Shown: positions 28,606 to 37,265, numbered from the stretch's first letter. The stretch: DNA of 64,000 bases from JAVXGM01 sp036657395 (GCA_036657395.1 JAVXGM010000001.1:124001-188000); one strand, 5' to 3'. A program made the numbers and translations. The notes: a model not told the origin generated them from the sequence alone.

Positions 28606-30168
28606 ATGAAAAAGCGGTTTTGGGAGAGAAATATAATTTCTCGGTTTGTTTTTAGCAGACTTTTACTTACTATCATTTTACTTTTGATTCAAGTGGCCTT
28701 GCTAATTGGAATATTTCTATTGCTTGAAAGTTATGCTAAATACATATTAGGTGGATTCACACTGTTGTCGGCAGCAGTATTGATTCATATAATCAACAGT
28801 CCAATTAATCCGGCTTATAAGCTTGCTTGGATTTTGCCAGTTGCGTTGGTGCCTGTAATGGGGACTTTGTTGTACCTATTTGTCCAAACCAATATAGGAA
28901 CAACGGCGCCAAAAGTCATATTGGAACATGTCTTAGCAGAAACAAAAGAATTTACCAAAACCAAACCAGAAGTAACAGAAGCCCTTAAAGAGGAAAACTC
29001 CATAGTAAGCGAAGTGGCTAGCTATATGGAAAATATTGGGGAATATCCTACCTATCAAAATACAGCTATTGAGTATCACCCATCTGGGGAAGCCGCTTTT
29101 GATTCAATGAAAAAAGCCTTGGAAGGTGCAAAAGACTTTATATTCATGGAATATTTCATTATTGCAGAAGGTAAAATGTGGGATGAATTACTTGAAATTT
29201 TGGAGAGAAAAGCCAAAGAAGGGCTTGAAATAAGGTTGATGTACGATGACCTTGGTTGTATTGCGCTTTTGCCGAGAACTTACCTGAAAACCCTTAAAGA
29301 AAAAGGAATCAAAGCTAAGGCATTTGCCCAATTGATGCCGTTCCTTTCCACTCATTACAACAATAGAGATCACCGTAAAATTACTGTAATAGACGGGCAA
29401 GTTGCCTTTAATGGGGGAATAAACCTTGCTGATGAATACATTAATGAGAGAGAAGTTTTTGGGCACTGGAAGGATACATCATATAAAGTTTTAGGTGATG
29501 CAGTTAAAAGTTATACTTTAATGTTTCTTCAGCTTTGGAATGTGTCAGAAAAGAGGGGGTCAGAGAATTACGCTAGGTACATTAATATCGACGCAGCTAG
29601 ACCATCTGGAGACAGAGGGGATGGATATGTCATGCCTTATGGAGACGGACCTCATCGTGTGGAAAACACAGCAGAAAATGTTTATATGGATATATTAAAT
29701 AGCAGTAAAAAATATGTGCATATTATGTCTCCATATTTAATTTTGGATAATGAAATGTTGCAAGCAATTTTACATGGGGCTAAAAGAGGAGTAGAAGTTA
29801 AACTTCTCTTACCAGAAATTCCAGACAAATGGTTCGCAAATGTTATTGCTAGGAGTTATTATCCAGAGATGATTGAGGCGGGAGTAAAGATATACCAATA
29901 TACGCCAGGGTTTGTTCATGCAAAAATGTTTGTAGCAGATGATGAGGTGGCAGTAGTGGGAACGATTAACTTGGATTTTAGAAGCTTGTATCTTCATTAT
30001 GAGTGCGCAGGTTTTTTCTATAAGAACCCTGTAGTTCATGATATAAAAAAGGACTTTGATGAAACATTTGCGCAGTCAAGACAAATGACTTTGGAAGATT
30101 ATAAAAATATTAGTTGGTTTAATCGTACATCAGGCAGAGTGCTGAGAATTATTTCTCCTCTACTTTAA
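28606..30168 (+). CDS. cls: Cardiolipin synthase (phospholipase D family)
   Basis: The 520-residue protein has two N-terminal membrane helices plus a third hydrophobic hairpin element (residues about 10-100). Two phospholipase-D domains follow with HxK motifs: NNRDHRKITVIDG and FVHAKMFVADDE followed by GTINLDFRS. It condenses two phosphatidylglycerol molecules into cardiolipin at the membrane. The start is set by AAGGAGAACAAT at 28606. Its last 20 bases overlap the convergent EamA gene. Confidence 0.94.
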   Translation: MKKRFWERNIISRFVFSRLLLTIILLLIQVALLIGIFLLLESYAKYILGGFTLLSAAVLIHIINSPINPAYKLAWILPVALVPVMGTLLYLFVQTNIGTTAPKVILEHVLAETKEFTKTKPEVTEALKEENSIVSEVASYMENIGEYPTYQNTAIEYHPSGEAAFDSMKKALEGAKDFIFMEYFIIAEGKMWDELLEILERKAKEGLEIRLMYDDLGCIALLPRTYLKTLKEKGIKAKAFAQLMPFLSTHYNNRDHRKITVIDGQVAFNGGINLADEYINEREVFGHWKDTSYKVLGDAVKSYTLMFLQLWNVSEKRGSENYARYINIDAARPSGDRGDGYVMPYGDGPHRVENTAENVYMDILNSSKKYVHIMSPYLILDNEMLQAILHGAKRGVEVKLLLPEIPDKWFANVIARSYYPEMIEAGVKIYQYTPGFVHAKMFVADDEVAVVGTINLDFRSLYLHYECAGFFYKNPVVHDIKKDFDETFAQSRQMTLEDYKNISWFNRTSGRVLRIISPLL

Positions 30169-31075
30169 GCGAATTCGGGTCAGACGGATTCGTAGTTGAA
30201 GCAGATAACAAAGTGGCGATGACAAGGCCTACAAGGATTAGAGCTGCGCCTAAGAGGCCACTTAGGCTGAGGACTTCATGAAGGAGTACAAAGGCGGATA
30301 TGGCCGTAAAAATCGGCTCGGTGCAAAAGGCTAGAGATACAAAAGTTGCAGATACGTGGCATAGAGCAATATTTTGCAGTGCATATGCAATGCAAGTGCA
30401 ACCTACCGCAAGATAAAGAATACAAATCCAAGCGGTGGTAGATGTGGTAGCCAAGGCATGATAATCTTCAAAGGCAAAGGCAAAAATAAACGAAATCACA
30501 GCAGTAATGCCACACTGGGATGCAGAAATAGCAAGCGTTCCAATATTTGAGGCATTCTTAGAAGTATAGGTCAGCATACCCGCACCAGTTAAAGCACTGA
30601 GAAGTGCGTAAATTTCTCCTATACCAAATGAAAAACTACCGCTGTTGCCACATAGGAAATACATTCCAACCATTACGATGAGAATCCCTAGGGCAAGTTT
30701 TTTATCTAATTTTTCTTTCAACACAAGAAAGGATAAAATCGGAGTGAAGACAACGGAAAATGACAGTAGAAAACCAGAGGTAGTCGCTGTCGTATGTAGA
30801 AGAGATAGGGTAGAAAAATTAAAAGAAGCCGCAGTAAAAACCCCGATTATTAAGCAATTAATCAATTGGGGTTTTTCTATTTGAGCTATAATCTTCTTTC
30901 CAAAGAAAACCATAAATAAAATAAAGGCAAGGGTAAAGCGTAAGGCCATGCAGTAAAAAGGGGGAATTGTTTCCAAACTGATTTTAGCAACTGGATTTCC
31001 CACACCCCAAAGGAAGGTCTGTAGAAAAATCAGGGAGCCATAGAATACCGGCCTCCGACTCTTGTCGTTAGCCAC
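30149..31075 (-). CDS. EamA/DMT-family transporter
   Basis: This protein of about 308 residues has ten predicted membrane helices in two EamA repeats, the drug/metabolite transporter layout. The substrate is unknown; amino acid or metabolite export is common in the family. The start is uncertain. A GTG at 31075 has GGAGG 11 bases upstream and overlaps the preceding gene by 8 bases. An ATG at 31093 is also possible. The 3' end overlaps the convergent cls gene by 20 bases, leaving no room for a terminator between them. Confidence 0.85.
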   Translation of the reverse strand: MANDKSRRPVFYGSLIFLQTFLWGVGNPVAKISLETIPPFYCMALRFTLAFILFMVFFGKKIIAQIEKPQLINCLIIGVFTAASFNFSTLSLLHTTATTSGFLLSFSVVFTPILSFLVLKEKLDKKLALGILIVMVGMYFLCGNSGSFSFGIGEIYALLSALTGAGMLTYTSKNASNIGTLAISASQCGITAVISFIFAFAFEDYHALATTSTTAWICILYLAVGCTCIAYALQNIALCHVSATFVSLAFCTEPIFTAISAFVLLHEVLSLSGLLGAALILVGLVIATLLSASTTNPSDPNSLKVEEK

Positions 31076-31790
31076 GGAAATACCGGCCTCCATTGCCCAG
31101 TTCAAAATGGCCACCAGCACATAGCTCAAAATGCAGTTTGGCAATGCCCAGGTCTACATAATCAAATTTGTAGGTATCGGGAATAGAAGCTCGAAGAACG
31201 CCGGTCTTATATAGGAATAGTACTTTTTGAGTATTTTTCGTAGATGGAGCTAGTTGTACACCTTCCATGCCTGAGGCAAGCCAATCTGGCATTTCACCAA
31301 TAGCCTCGCATAATTCACCAACTTCCTTTGTATTTCGGCGAATAGTTTTGCGCAATATTCGTTCTTTAAAAGATTCTTCCATCAGAACGTTTCCTACGGT
31401 AATAACGCAGATTAATTCTTCATCAGCTTCAACCTGAAAAATATTGCTTTCTTTGTCGAAAGTGCCACCAACCCAGCAAGTGCCAAGATTCATTTTAGTG
31501 GCCTCTAGGATCAATAACTCTCCGTAGTAGCCCACTTTTTCTTTTAAATCCTTATCACTTTTAAGTCCCTTAAGAACGATAAGAGATTTTACACCTTTAA
31601 ACATTCCATAGCTTTTACTTATTTTGCTAAATGCAGAAGACCCATTTGCCAGAAAAAAAGAAGTGAGACCGGAGATTTCATTCCAATGTTCAATATGGGA
31701 TTCTAAAGCAGAAACTTGCTTAGTACTAAGGTCTGTACCCAAGTAACTTCGTCGAGATAATCGTTTTTTTATTATTGTTAAATTATCCAT
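31068..31790 (-). CDS. Nitroreductase-like protein
   Basis: This 240-residue protein is related to the nitroreductase/TM1586-like group. It opens with IIKKRLSRRSYLG (Arg-Arg-Ser phosphate-binding motif), and a GELLILEATKMNLGTCWVGG segment resembles the FMN-fold helix. The C-terminal half contains two HFEL stretches. The function is unknown; members may act as NAD(P)H-dependent flavoproteins. The start at 31790 follows ACAGGAGGAAACAA; a longer frame upstream is rejected. It is translationally coupled to the EamA gene and divergent from azlC. Confidence 0.8.
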   Translation of the reverse strand: MDNLTIIKKRLSRRSYLGTDLSTKQVSALESHIEHWNEISGLTSFFLANGSSAFSKISKSYGMFKGVKSLIVLKGLKSDKDLKEKVGYYGELLILEATKMNLGTCWVGGTFDKESNIFQVEADEELICVITVGNVLMEESFKERILRKTIRRNTKEVGELCEAIGEMPDWLASGMEGVQLAPSTKNTQKVLFLYKTGVLRASIPDTYKFDYVDLGIAKLHFELCAGGHFELGNGGRYFRG

Positions 31791-31916
31791 TTGTTTCCTC
31801 CTGTAAATTTCTTGATTAAAGACCACAATACCATAAAATAAAGAGGCTTTCAAGGCGGTGTCAATTATAGGAGAATTTTTCTCCACAAATTATATGAGAG
31901 ATGCTATAATGTTCAG

Positions 31917-32633
31917 ATGAATAAAAAGATGACATTGGAAATACGAAGAGGCATGAGAGATGCTATTCCCATATGCTGCGGTTATTTAGCTGTAAGCTTT
32001 ACTTTTGGTATGGCGGCAATGGCCTCAGGTCTGACTTGGGGGGGAGCAACTTTGATTTCCATTACCAATTTAACTTCAGCAGGTCAGTTTGCTGGACTTT
32101 CAGTAATTGCAGTAGCAGCACCCTATCTGGAAATGGCATTAGCTCAGTTTGTAATAAATCTTCGTTATGCCCTTATGTCCTTATCCTTATCACAGAAATT
32201 AGATCCTTCCATCACCAGGCTTGAACGGATGATCATTGCATTTAGCGTTACGGACGAATCCTTTGCACTTGTCAGCAGTCAGGAAGGAAAAGTCAGTAAA
32301 TGCTATATATATGGAATCATGTCGGTTTGCATCATATCTTGGACCGTAGGAACATTCTTTGGAGCCGTTGCAAGTACTGCCTTACCGCCAATGGTTACAA
32401 GTGCTATGGGGATTGCCATATATGGAATGTTTTTAGCTATTATCATACCTCCAGCTAAAAAAGAAAAAGCCATTACTAAAGTAATTATAATTGCGGTGGT
32501 TCTCAGCAGCCTTTTATATTTTGTACCTGTATTTAAGTCTATTACTCCTGGATTTGCCATCGTAATTTGTACGATAATAGGCTCTGTTGCAGGTGCAATC
32601 ATACACCCAATCAAAGAGGAGGCAAAGGAATAA
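31917..32633 (+). CDS. azlC: Branched-chain amino acid exporter, AzlC subunit
   Basis: This 238-residue membrane protein has the AzlC/YgaZ signature: the N-terminal GMRDAIPICCGYLAVSFTFGMAA and the ARF-like loop NLRYALMSLSLSQKL. With AzlD it forms a branched-chain amino acid export system. The window has several valine/leucine synthesis operons, so overflow export is a sensible role. An inverted repeat GGAGAA-N3-TTCTCC at 31870-31884 lies just upstream of a TATAAT (31905-31910) and may be an operator. Confidence 0.9.
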   Translation: MNKKMTLEIRRGMRDAIPICCGYLAVSFTFGMAAMASGLTWGGATLISITNLTSAGQFAGLSVIAVAAPYLEMALAQFVINLRYALMSLSLSQKLDPSITRLERMIIAFSVTDESFALVSSQEGKVSKCYIYGIMSVCIISWTVGTFFGAVASTALPPMVTSAMGIAIYGMFLAIIIPPAKKEKAITKVIIIAVVLSSLLYFVPVFKSITPGFAIVICTIIGSVAGAIIHPIKEEAKE

Positions 32634-32634
32634 T

Positions 32635-32946
32635 ATGAGTTTTTATATCTACGTGTTAATAATGGCAGTAGTCACATACTTGATTCGTGTAATTCCCCTA
32701 GTAGTAGTTAAGGGGGAAATCAAGGATGTTTTTCTTAAGTCCTGCCTTTACTATGTGCCATATGCAGCATTGGCTTCTATGACCTTCCCAGCAATATTTT
32801 TTTCCACTACGCAGATTGCAGGCGCAGCAGTTGGTTTAGTTGTGGCAGTAGTAATGGCAATGAGAGACAAAGGGCTCTTGCTAGTTGCAGCAGGGGCCTG
32901 CGTTGCAGTATTTCTTGCGGAACAAGGATTAGCACTAATAGGTTGA
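32635..32946 (+). CDS. azlD: Branched-chain amino acid exporter, AzlD subunit
   Basis: This 103-residue protein has three to four hydrophobic helices and the AzlD N-terminus (AVVTYLIRVIPLVVV). It starts one base after the azlC stop, behind GAGGAGGCAAAGG, so the two subunits are coupled. A bidirectional terminator follows. Confidence 0.9.
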   Translation: MSFYIYVLIMAVVTYLIRVIPLVVVKGEIKDVFLKSCLYYVPYAALASMTFPAIFFSTTQIAGAAVGLVVAVVMAMRDKGLLLVAAGACVAVFLAEQGLALIG

Positions 32947-32983
32947 TTTTGAAGAGATTGTCAATCAATAGCCAGGTAAACAT

Positions 32984-33024
32984 AAAAAAAGGGTGTGACT
33001 CAAATTTGAGTCACACCCTTTTTT
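32984..33024. terminator. Bidirectional intrinsic terminator
   Basis: An almost perfect 18-bp palindrome stem (AAAAAAGGGTGTGACTCAA with its complement) is flanked by A and T runs. It lies between the convergent ends of azlD and the NhaC-family gene. Confidence 0.93.
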
Positions 33025-33032
33025 CAGTATGG

Positions 33033-34523
33033 TTACGCTTTTGAAGCAGGAGTTTGTATATCATTTTTTTCATAGATGGCAGTTTTCTTCAACCTAACAT
33101 CAGGCTCACTTGGTAGCTTGAAGAGTGGAATGAATCTGTCAAGGCCAGTCAATGTAAGCAATAGGAGGGATCCAACGGCAATCATAGCCATAAAGTTATA
33201 TTGAATGATATCCAAAGCTTTGAAATCGTGAAGAGGATATACCATATCAGCAATACCAATATAATAAATGATATATACATGCCAAGGTATAAGCTGAGAT
33301 CCAAATACGCCTAAAGCATCAGAGAATGTTGCATTTCTAAGTTTCAACTTATATATATGCTTAGGCTCTCCTTCTACATGTTCATCTACTAAATCATTAA
33401 TAATTGGACCAACAGTAACAATCTGTGCCATTTCATCGGCAAGGCAGGCATTACCTGCTAGAGAAAGTACTCCGTTGGCAAACATTAGTTGGCGTACATT
33501 TCTTGAAAATCTTAAAATCAATTTCGCTAGTGGCTCAAAGGCACCAATACTACCCATGATTCCGCCGAAAGCGGCAACCCACATCATCATTACAACTACC
33601 CATGCTCCCGCATCAGCAAAGCCTTCTTTGCAAAGAGTAAGGTATTCCATTACTGTGCCAGAAGTTCCAGCAAAGATACCAAAGACATATGAGGAAACGA
33701 TTCCAACGCCAAGGCATATGAATGTGGACAAACCAGCAATGGCTGTGCCGATTACTAGAAGAAGAGGGAGGATCATATAGTAAGGAACTCCAGTTTTTAT
33801 CTGATTGAGAAGGTCAACAGCTTCCGGTTTTTCCATAGCCAGGGATGCCAACACATCTTTAGGTATTTGATCAATTACGTTGGCTCCATCTGTGGATGCT
33901 GTAGAAAGGCCCATTGATACACTTACAAAATAGAAAACAATAGCAGCTAGAATTAAGCAGGATATTGACCATATTCCCTGATGTCGAATTCGATCAACAA
34001 CTTCGACTCCTTGTATTCCTGAAGAAACTACTGTGGTGTCGGAGATTAGACCGATGTTGTCTCCAAAGCAAGCCCCTCCAGCAATAGCAGCTGTAGTAAG
34101 GATGAGATCACCTCCAACGATATGGCTTAACCATAGGAAGATTGGCGCACAGGCGGCAAAAGTGCCCCAGGAAGTCCCGGTGGCTACAGATAGTATACCT
34201 GTAGAAATAAGGCCAACTGTGGCTATGCCTCGTGCGGTAATACCAAGGTCAAGTGCAATGTTTACAACGGCGGCACCAACCCCAGTGCTCATAAAAGAAC
34301 TAGCTAGTGCATAAGCAAACATAAGTATAAATAGTGCGATAAGAATTTTACTTACATTGCCCATTGCTGAGTTGAGACAATCTTGAAATTTAACTTTGTC
34401 AGTGACCATGGCAACCACAATAGCACAAATAGTTGCAATAGGTGCTGCCAATAATGCGTCCATGCCGCTTATCATAAGGGCGGCAAGGACAAAGACCGGT
34501 ATGAATTTAACAAATGCTTTCAT
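33033..34523 (-). CDS. NhaC-family Na+/H+ antiporter-type transporter
   Basis: This 496-residue membrane protein has about eleven helices and the NhaC/IT-superfamily signatures, for example GTSWGTFAACAPIFL and GGACFGDNIGLISDTTV. Characterised family members exchange Na+ for H+ or couple Na+/H+ to organic acids, so the actual substrate may be an amino acid or a fermentation product. The gene lies 111 bases downstream of the 82-residue gene. A terminator stands between, and no separate promoter is visible, so it is probably read through from the sigma-54 promoter at 34947-34964. It would then be controlled by the divergent Kdd-like activator. Confidence 0.88.
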   Translation of the reverse strand: MKAFVKFIPVFVLAALMISGMDALLAAPIATICAIVVAMVTDKVKFQDCLNSAMGNVSKILIALFILMFAYALASSFMSTGVGAAVVNIALDLGITARGIATVGLISTGILSVATGTSWGTFAACAPIFLWLSHIVGGDLILTTAAIAGGACFGDNIGLISDTTVVSSGIQGVEVVDRIRHQGIWSISCLILAAIVFYFVSVSMGLSTASTDGANVIDQIPKDVLASLAMEKPEAVDLLNQIKTGVPYYMILPLLLVIGTAIAGLSTFICLGVGIVSSYVFGIFAGTSGTVMEYLTLCKEGFADAGAWVVVMMMWVAAFGGIMGSIGAFEPLAKLILRFSRNVRQLMFANGVLSLAGNACLADEMAQIVTVGPIINDLVDEHVEGEPKHIYKLKLRNATFSDALGVFGSQLIPWHVYIIYYIGIADMVYPLHDFKALDIIQYNFMAMIAVGSLLLLTLTGLDRFIPLFKLPSEPDVRLKKTAIYEKNDIQTPASKA

Positions 34524-34562
34524 TAGTAATAGCTCGCTTTCTTTCTTTTTAACTTAAGGAAA

Positions 34563-34593
34563 TAAAAAAAGGGAAGATTAATCCCTCTTTTTA
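34563..34593 (-). terminator. Intergenic terminator between the 82-residue gene and the NhaC-type gene
   Basis: On the minus strand, a GGGA/TCCC core extended by A-T pairs is followed by seven T. Because no second promoter is seen, it probably works as a leaky terminator that lowers expression of the transporter relative to the small protein. Just upstream of it lies a short low-complexity run of TTAT/TTAC units (34591-34624). Confidence 0.7.
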
Positions 34594-34634
34594 CTTATTT
34601 ATTTATTTACTTATTTACTTATTTTGTGGATAAA

Positions 34635-34883
34635 TTATTGGAATCTCATTGCTACTGGTGATGTATATTTTTCTCTTAAAGCATTTATGTCAGCAAGTTG
34701 AGCAATTACATATGCACTTACATTATCTCTAGAAAGCGTAATACCGCAGTCAAGGCTGTAAGCTAGAACTTTTGTGGTTAAAATGTCTGTAAGCTGTTCC
34801 TGAGAAACATATTGTCCAAAACCGCCTTTTGTTGCTTTAGCGAAACCATCGCTTAATACTGTCTTTTCCTTTTCCTGTGCCAT
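34635..34883 (-). CDS. Small 82-residue protein of unknown function
   Basis: The protein is soluble, with no signal peptide or membrane segment. It looks like two helices joined by a short loop (LTDILTTKVLAYSLDCGITLSRDNVSAYVIAQLADINALREKY), with a Gly-rich N-terminal part (FAKATKGGFGQYVSQ). I recognise no family. The start follows GGAGGTATTTATT. It is the first gene behind a textbook sigma-54 promoter, opposite a sigma-54 activator, and precedes an NhaC-type transporter. A role in the same substrate pathway is inferred, possibly as an accessory or regulatory partner. Confidence 0.75.
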   Translation of the reverse strand: MAQEKEKTVLSDGFAKATKGGFGQYVSQEQLTDILTTKVLAYSLDCGITLSRDNVSAYVIAQLADINALREKYTSPVAMRFQ

Positions 34884-34946
34884 AATAAATACCTCCTAAA
34901 TTTGTTTTATTGCTTTTCAATTATATTTTGTTTACATCCATATATG

Positions 34947-34964
34947 AAGCAATAGCTGTGCCAA
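34947..34964 (-). promoter_or_regulatory. Sigma-54 (-24/-12) promoter of the small protein/NhaC unit
   Basis: The minus strand reads TTGGCAC-AGCTA-TTGCTT. The invariant GG and GC are separated by exactly 10 bases, and every conserved position of the TGGCAC-N5-TTGCW consensus matches. Transcription would begin near 34938, about 55 bases before the start codon. Confidence 0.9.
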
Positions 34965-35073
34965 CTTATTTTAAAAGATATAAAAAGTTTGGGAAATAGT
35001 GATAAAGCCAGTAAACGTAAAGGGAAATAGAGAACAGGGAAAGTATAGTAAAATGCTCATCAGAAAAAATACG

Positions 35074-35119
35074 AATCGAAAACGAGTCAAAAGGGAAAAA
35101 GTCAAGTCGAAAATGAGTC
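35074..35119. promoter_or_regulatory. Paired 16-bp dyads, probable activator-binding sites
   Basis: Two related imperfect dyads, GAATCGAAAACGAGTC (35074-35089) and AAGTCGAAAATGAGTC (35104-35119), share TCGAAAAYGAGTC. They are exactly 30 bp apart, about three helical turns. They lie about 140-180 bases upstream of the sigma-54 start on one side and just upstream of the activator's own sigma-70 promoter on the other. This is the arrangement of enhancer-like sites for the activator encoded at 35193. Binding is inferred. Confidence 0.7.
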
Positions 35120-35126
35120 GGAATAA

Positions 35127-35156
35127 TTGACAAAGTCCTTATACAACTAGTATGAT
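35127..35156 (+). promoter_or_regulatory. Sigma-70 promoter of the Kdd-like activator gene
   Basis: TTGACA and TATGAT are separated by 18 bases. The dyads at 35074-35119 end 7 bases upstream of the -35, so autoregulation is possible. Confidence 0.7.
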
Positions 35157-35192
35157 ACAAATAAATGTAATTGAAATAGTAAGGGGGCACAA

Positions 35193-37265
35193 ATGTTAAA
35201 TCAATTTGGTATGAGTCGAGTAATGGAACCCAAGGGAGCAGTACCTGTAACAGCATGGAAACTAAATGATGCTAGAGAAATTTCTGAAGGAGAGGCAAGA
35301 ATAAAACTACAAATTGTTCAACTGGAAAGGGATTCATTTCAGCAAATCTGCCAAGAAGCCGGATTTGACGATGTTAAAATAATGGCCCGAATTGCAGAAT
35401 TAGTAGAGCGGCGAGGTAAGCTGCACAATCCATTTACAAATAGTGGGGGAATGTGTGTTGGAACCATAGAGGAAATGGGAGAAGGATTTGCGAAAAAACA
35501 TAGGGCAATTAATGTTGGAGACGAAATAATTTGTGCAACAACCCTTGCAGGGGTGCCCATGCACATTGATGAAATCAATGGGATAGACTTTAACTACGGT
35601 AGCATTCAAATAGAAGGGTATGCCATCGTCTTTGAATCATCACCTGTATATATAAGGCCGGAAGGATTACCAATAAACTACACTATGATAGCAATAGATG
35701 AAGCGGCTACTTTTAGTACCATTAACAAGAGGATGGTTAAAGGCATGTCCATTATGATCATAGCAAGAGATTTGGTTAGCGCCATGATATATGCTGGAAG
35801 CATAAGGCATTCTTTGGGAGAAGAAGGGGCTATCATCGTTGTTATGGATAGTGAGAATCTTGGAAAAGTGACAGAAAAGGAGGCAGAGGAGGTTTTGTCT
35901 TGCTATAAGGTTAAACTTCTTATAACAGATGTTACGCAGCCGATAGAAGCTTTTCACTATATTAATAAGCAAACAGATCGGCGGGTGGATGCTACTATTA
36001 ATACAGAGGATTTAACAGGGTCAGAGACTTTAGCGGTGCTTGTGACAGCTCCAGGGGGATATATTTTTTTCACCAGCCTTCAAAACGGATACGGAACAGC
36101 AGTGTTAGTGGCAGAAACTATGATGAAAGAATTGAAAATGTATTCTTTTGATCAATATTCTGACGGATATTACGATTATACTGTGGCTTGCCTTAGAATG
36201 ATGAAGCCAGAACTAGACAAATTGAATGAACTGTATGAGCGGGTTGAGCAAGCAGAAGCCATGACAGAAAAACAGACACAGGATATTTTACGAAAAAAAG
36301 CGGGAAAGATTGGAGATTTTGTATTTCAAAGTCCAGTGACTGGAGCCATGGTTGATGATGTACTGAACATTGCCAACTACGATTGTAATGCCATTATTCA
36401 GGGTGAAACGGGAGTCGGGAAAGAAAAGATCCTAAGCCTGATTCACAACAACAGTTCTAGAAAAAACAACCCATGTATTAAGATTAACTGTGCCACAATA
36501 CAGGAAAACTTGGCAGAATCTGAATTTTTTGGATATGAGGCCGGTGCATTTACAGGGGCACAAGCAACAGGAAAAAAAGGATATTTTGAGATGGCGAACA
36601 AAGGGATCCTTTTCCTAGATGAAATTGGACAACTTTCTCTAAATATGCAATCTAAACTCCTTAGGGTGTTGCAAGAAAATCAGTTTTATAGAATTGGTGG
36701 AACCCAGCAATTGACCGTAAATGTTCGTGTTATCTGTGCTAATAATATTCCTTTGCGAAAGCTAGTTGACGAAGGTAAGTTTAGAGAGGATCTTTATTAC
36801 AGGCTAAATATCTGTACTATAGAGGTGCCGCCACTTAGAGATCGAAGAGAAGATATTTATATTTTGGCGGAAAACTTTTTAAATAGGTATAGTAAAAAAT
36901 ACGGAGTTGAAAAGGATATTTCTCCAGATGGGATGAGTCAGCTTTACCATTATGGCTGGCCAGGAAATGTAAGAGAACTTGAAAATGTAATTCATAGAAT
37001 GATTATTGGAACCAAGGGAAACATTATTGATTATGAGTCGGTGGAAAGAGTACTTAACGAAAAGATATATGATGATGTGGTCTTTGACATTAAGCAGTAT
37101 CTTAAAACCAAGGAAGAGTTTTCTTTTGGAGAGATTATAAAAGAGCAAGAGAAGCGCCTTATTCAATATGCATTGAAACGGGAGGGGTCTACAAGAAAGG
37201 CGGCAACCTTTTTAAATATGACTCAGGCTCAATTGGCAAGAAAGAAACTGAAATATGATTTATAG
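35193..37265 (+). CDS. Sigma-54 activator with a 3,5-diaminohexanoate dehydrogenase-like sensor domain
   Basis: This 690-residue protein has an unusual architecture. Residues 1 to about 345 resemble the whole length of L-erythro-3,5-diaminohexanoate dehydrogenase (Kdd) of lysine fermentation: FGMSRVMEPKGAVP at the start, then the RGKLHNPFTNSGGMCVGTIEE block (74-94). The Rossmann segment at about 185-197 reads MSIMIIARDLVSA, without a GxGxxG loop, so NAD binding and catalysis are probably lost. A linker helix (345-370) leads to an AAA+ domain with Walker A GETGVGKE (404-411), the sigma-54-contacting GAFTGA (451-456), Walker B ILFLDEIG (472-479), and a C-terminal Fis-like helix-turn-helix (about 662-690). 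GAFTGA is intact, so sigma-54 activation is expected. The likely target is the divergent promoter at 34947-34964. The ligand may be a diamino acid such as 3,5-diaminohexanoate. That is inference. Confidence 0.88.
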   Translation: MLNQFGMSRVMEPKGAVPVTAWKLNDAREISEGEARIKLQIVQLERDSFQQICQEAGFDDVKIMARIAELVERRGKLHNPFTNSGGMCVGTIEEMGEGFAKKHRAINVGDEIICATTLAGVPMHIDEINGIDFNYGSIQIEGYAIVFESSPVYIRPEGLPINYTMIAIDEAATFSTINKRMVKGMSIMIIARDLVSAMIYAGSIRHSLGEEGAIIVVMDSENLGKVTEKEAEEVLSCYKVKLLITDVTQPIEAFHYINKQTDRRVDATINTEDLTGSETLAVLVTAPGGYIFFTSLQNGYGTAVLVAETMMKELKMYSFDQYSDGYYDYTVACLRMMKPELDKLNELYERVEQAEAMTEKQTQDILRKKAGKIGDFVFQSPVTGAMVDDVLNIANYDCNAIIQGETGVGKEKILSLIHNNSSRKNNPCIKINCATIQENLAESEFFGYEAGAFTGAQATGKKGYFEMANKGILFLDEIGQLSLNMQSKLLRVLQENQFYRIGGTQQLTVNVRVICANNIPLRKLVDEGKFREDLYYRLNICTIEVPPLRDRREDIYILAENFLNRYSKKYGVEKDISPDGMSQLYHYGWPGNVRELENVIHRMIIGTKGNIIDYESVERVLNEKIYDDVVFDIKQYLKTKEEFSFGEIIKEQEKRLIQYALKREGSTRKAATFLNMTQAQLARKKLKYDL

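Noticed and set aside
34591..34624. Short tandem TTAT/TTAC repeat considered as a functional repeat array
   Set aside because: It is only 34 bases of low-complexity AT sequence between genes, with no spacers or dyads, so it is neither a CRISPR array nor a recognisable binding site.
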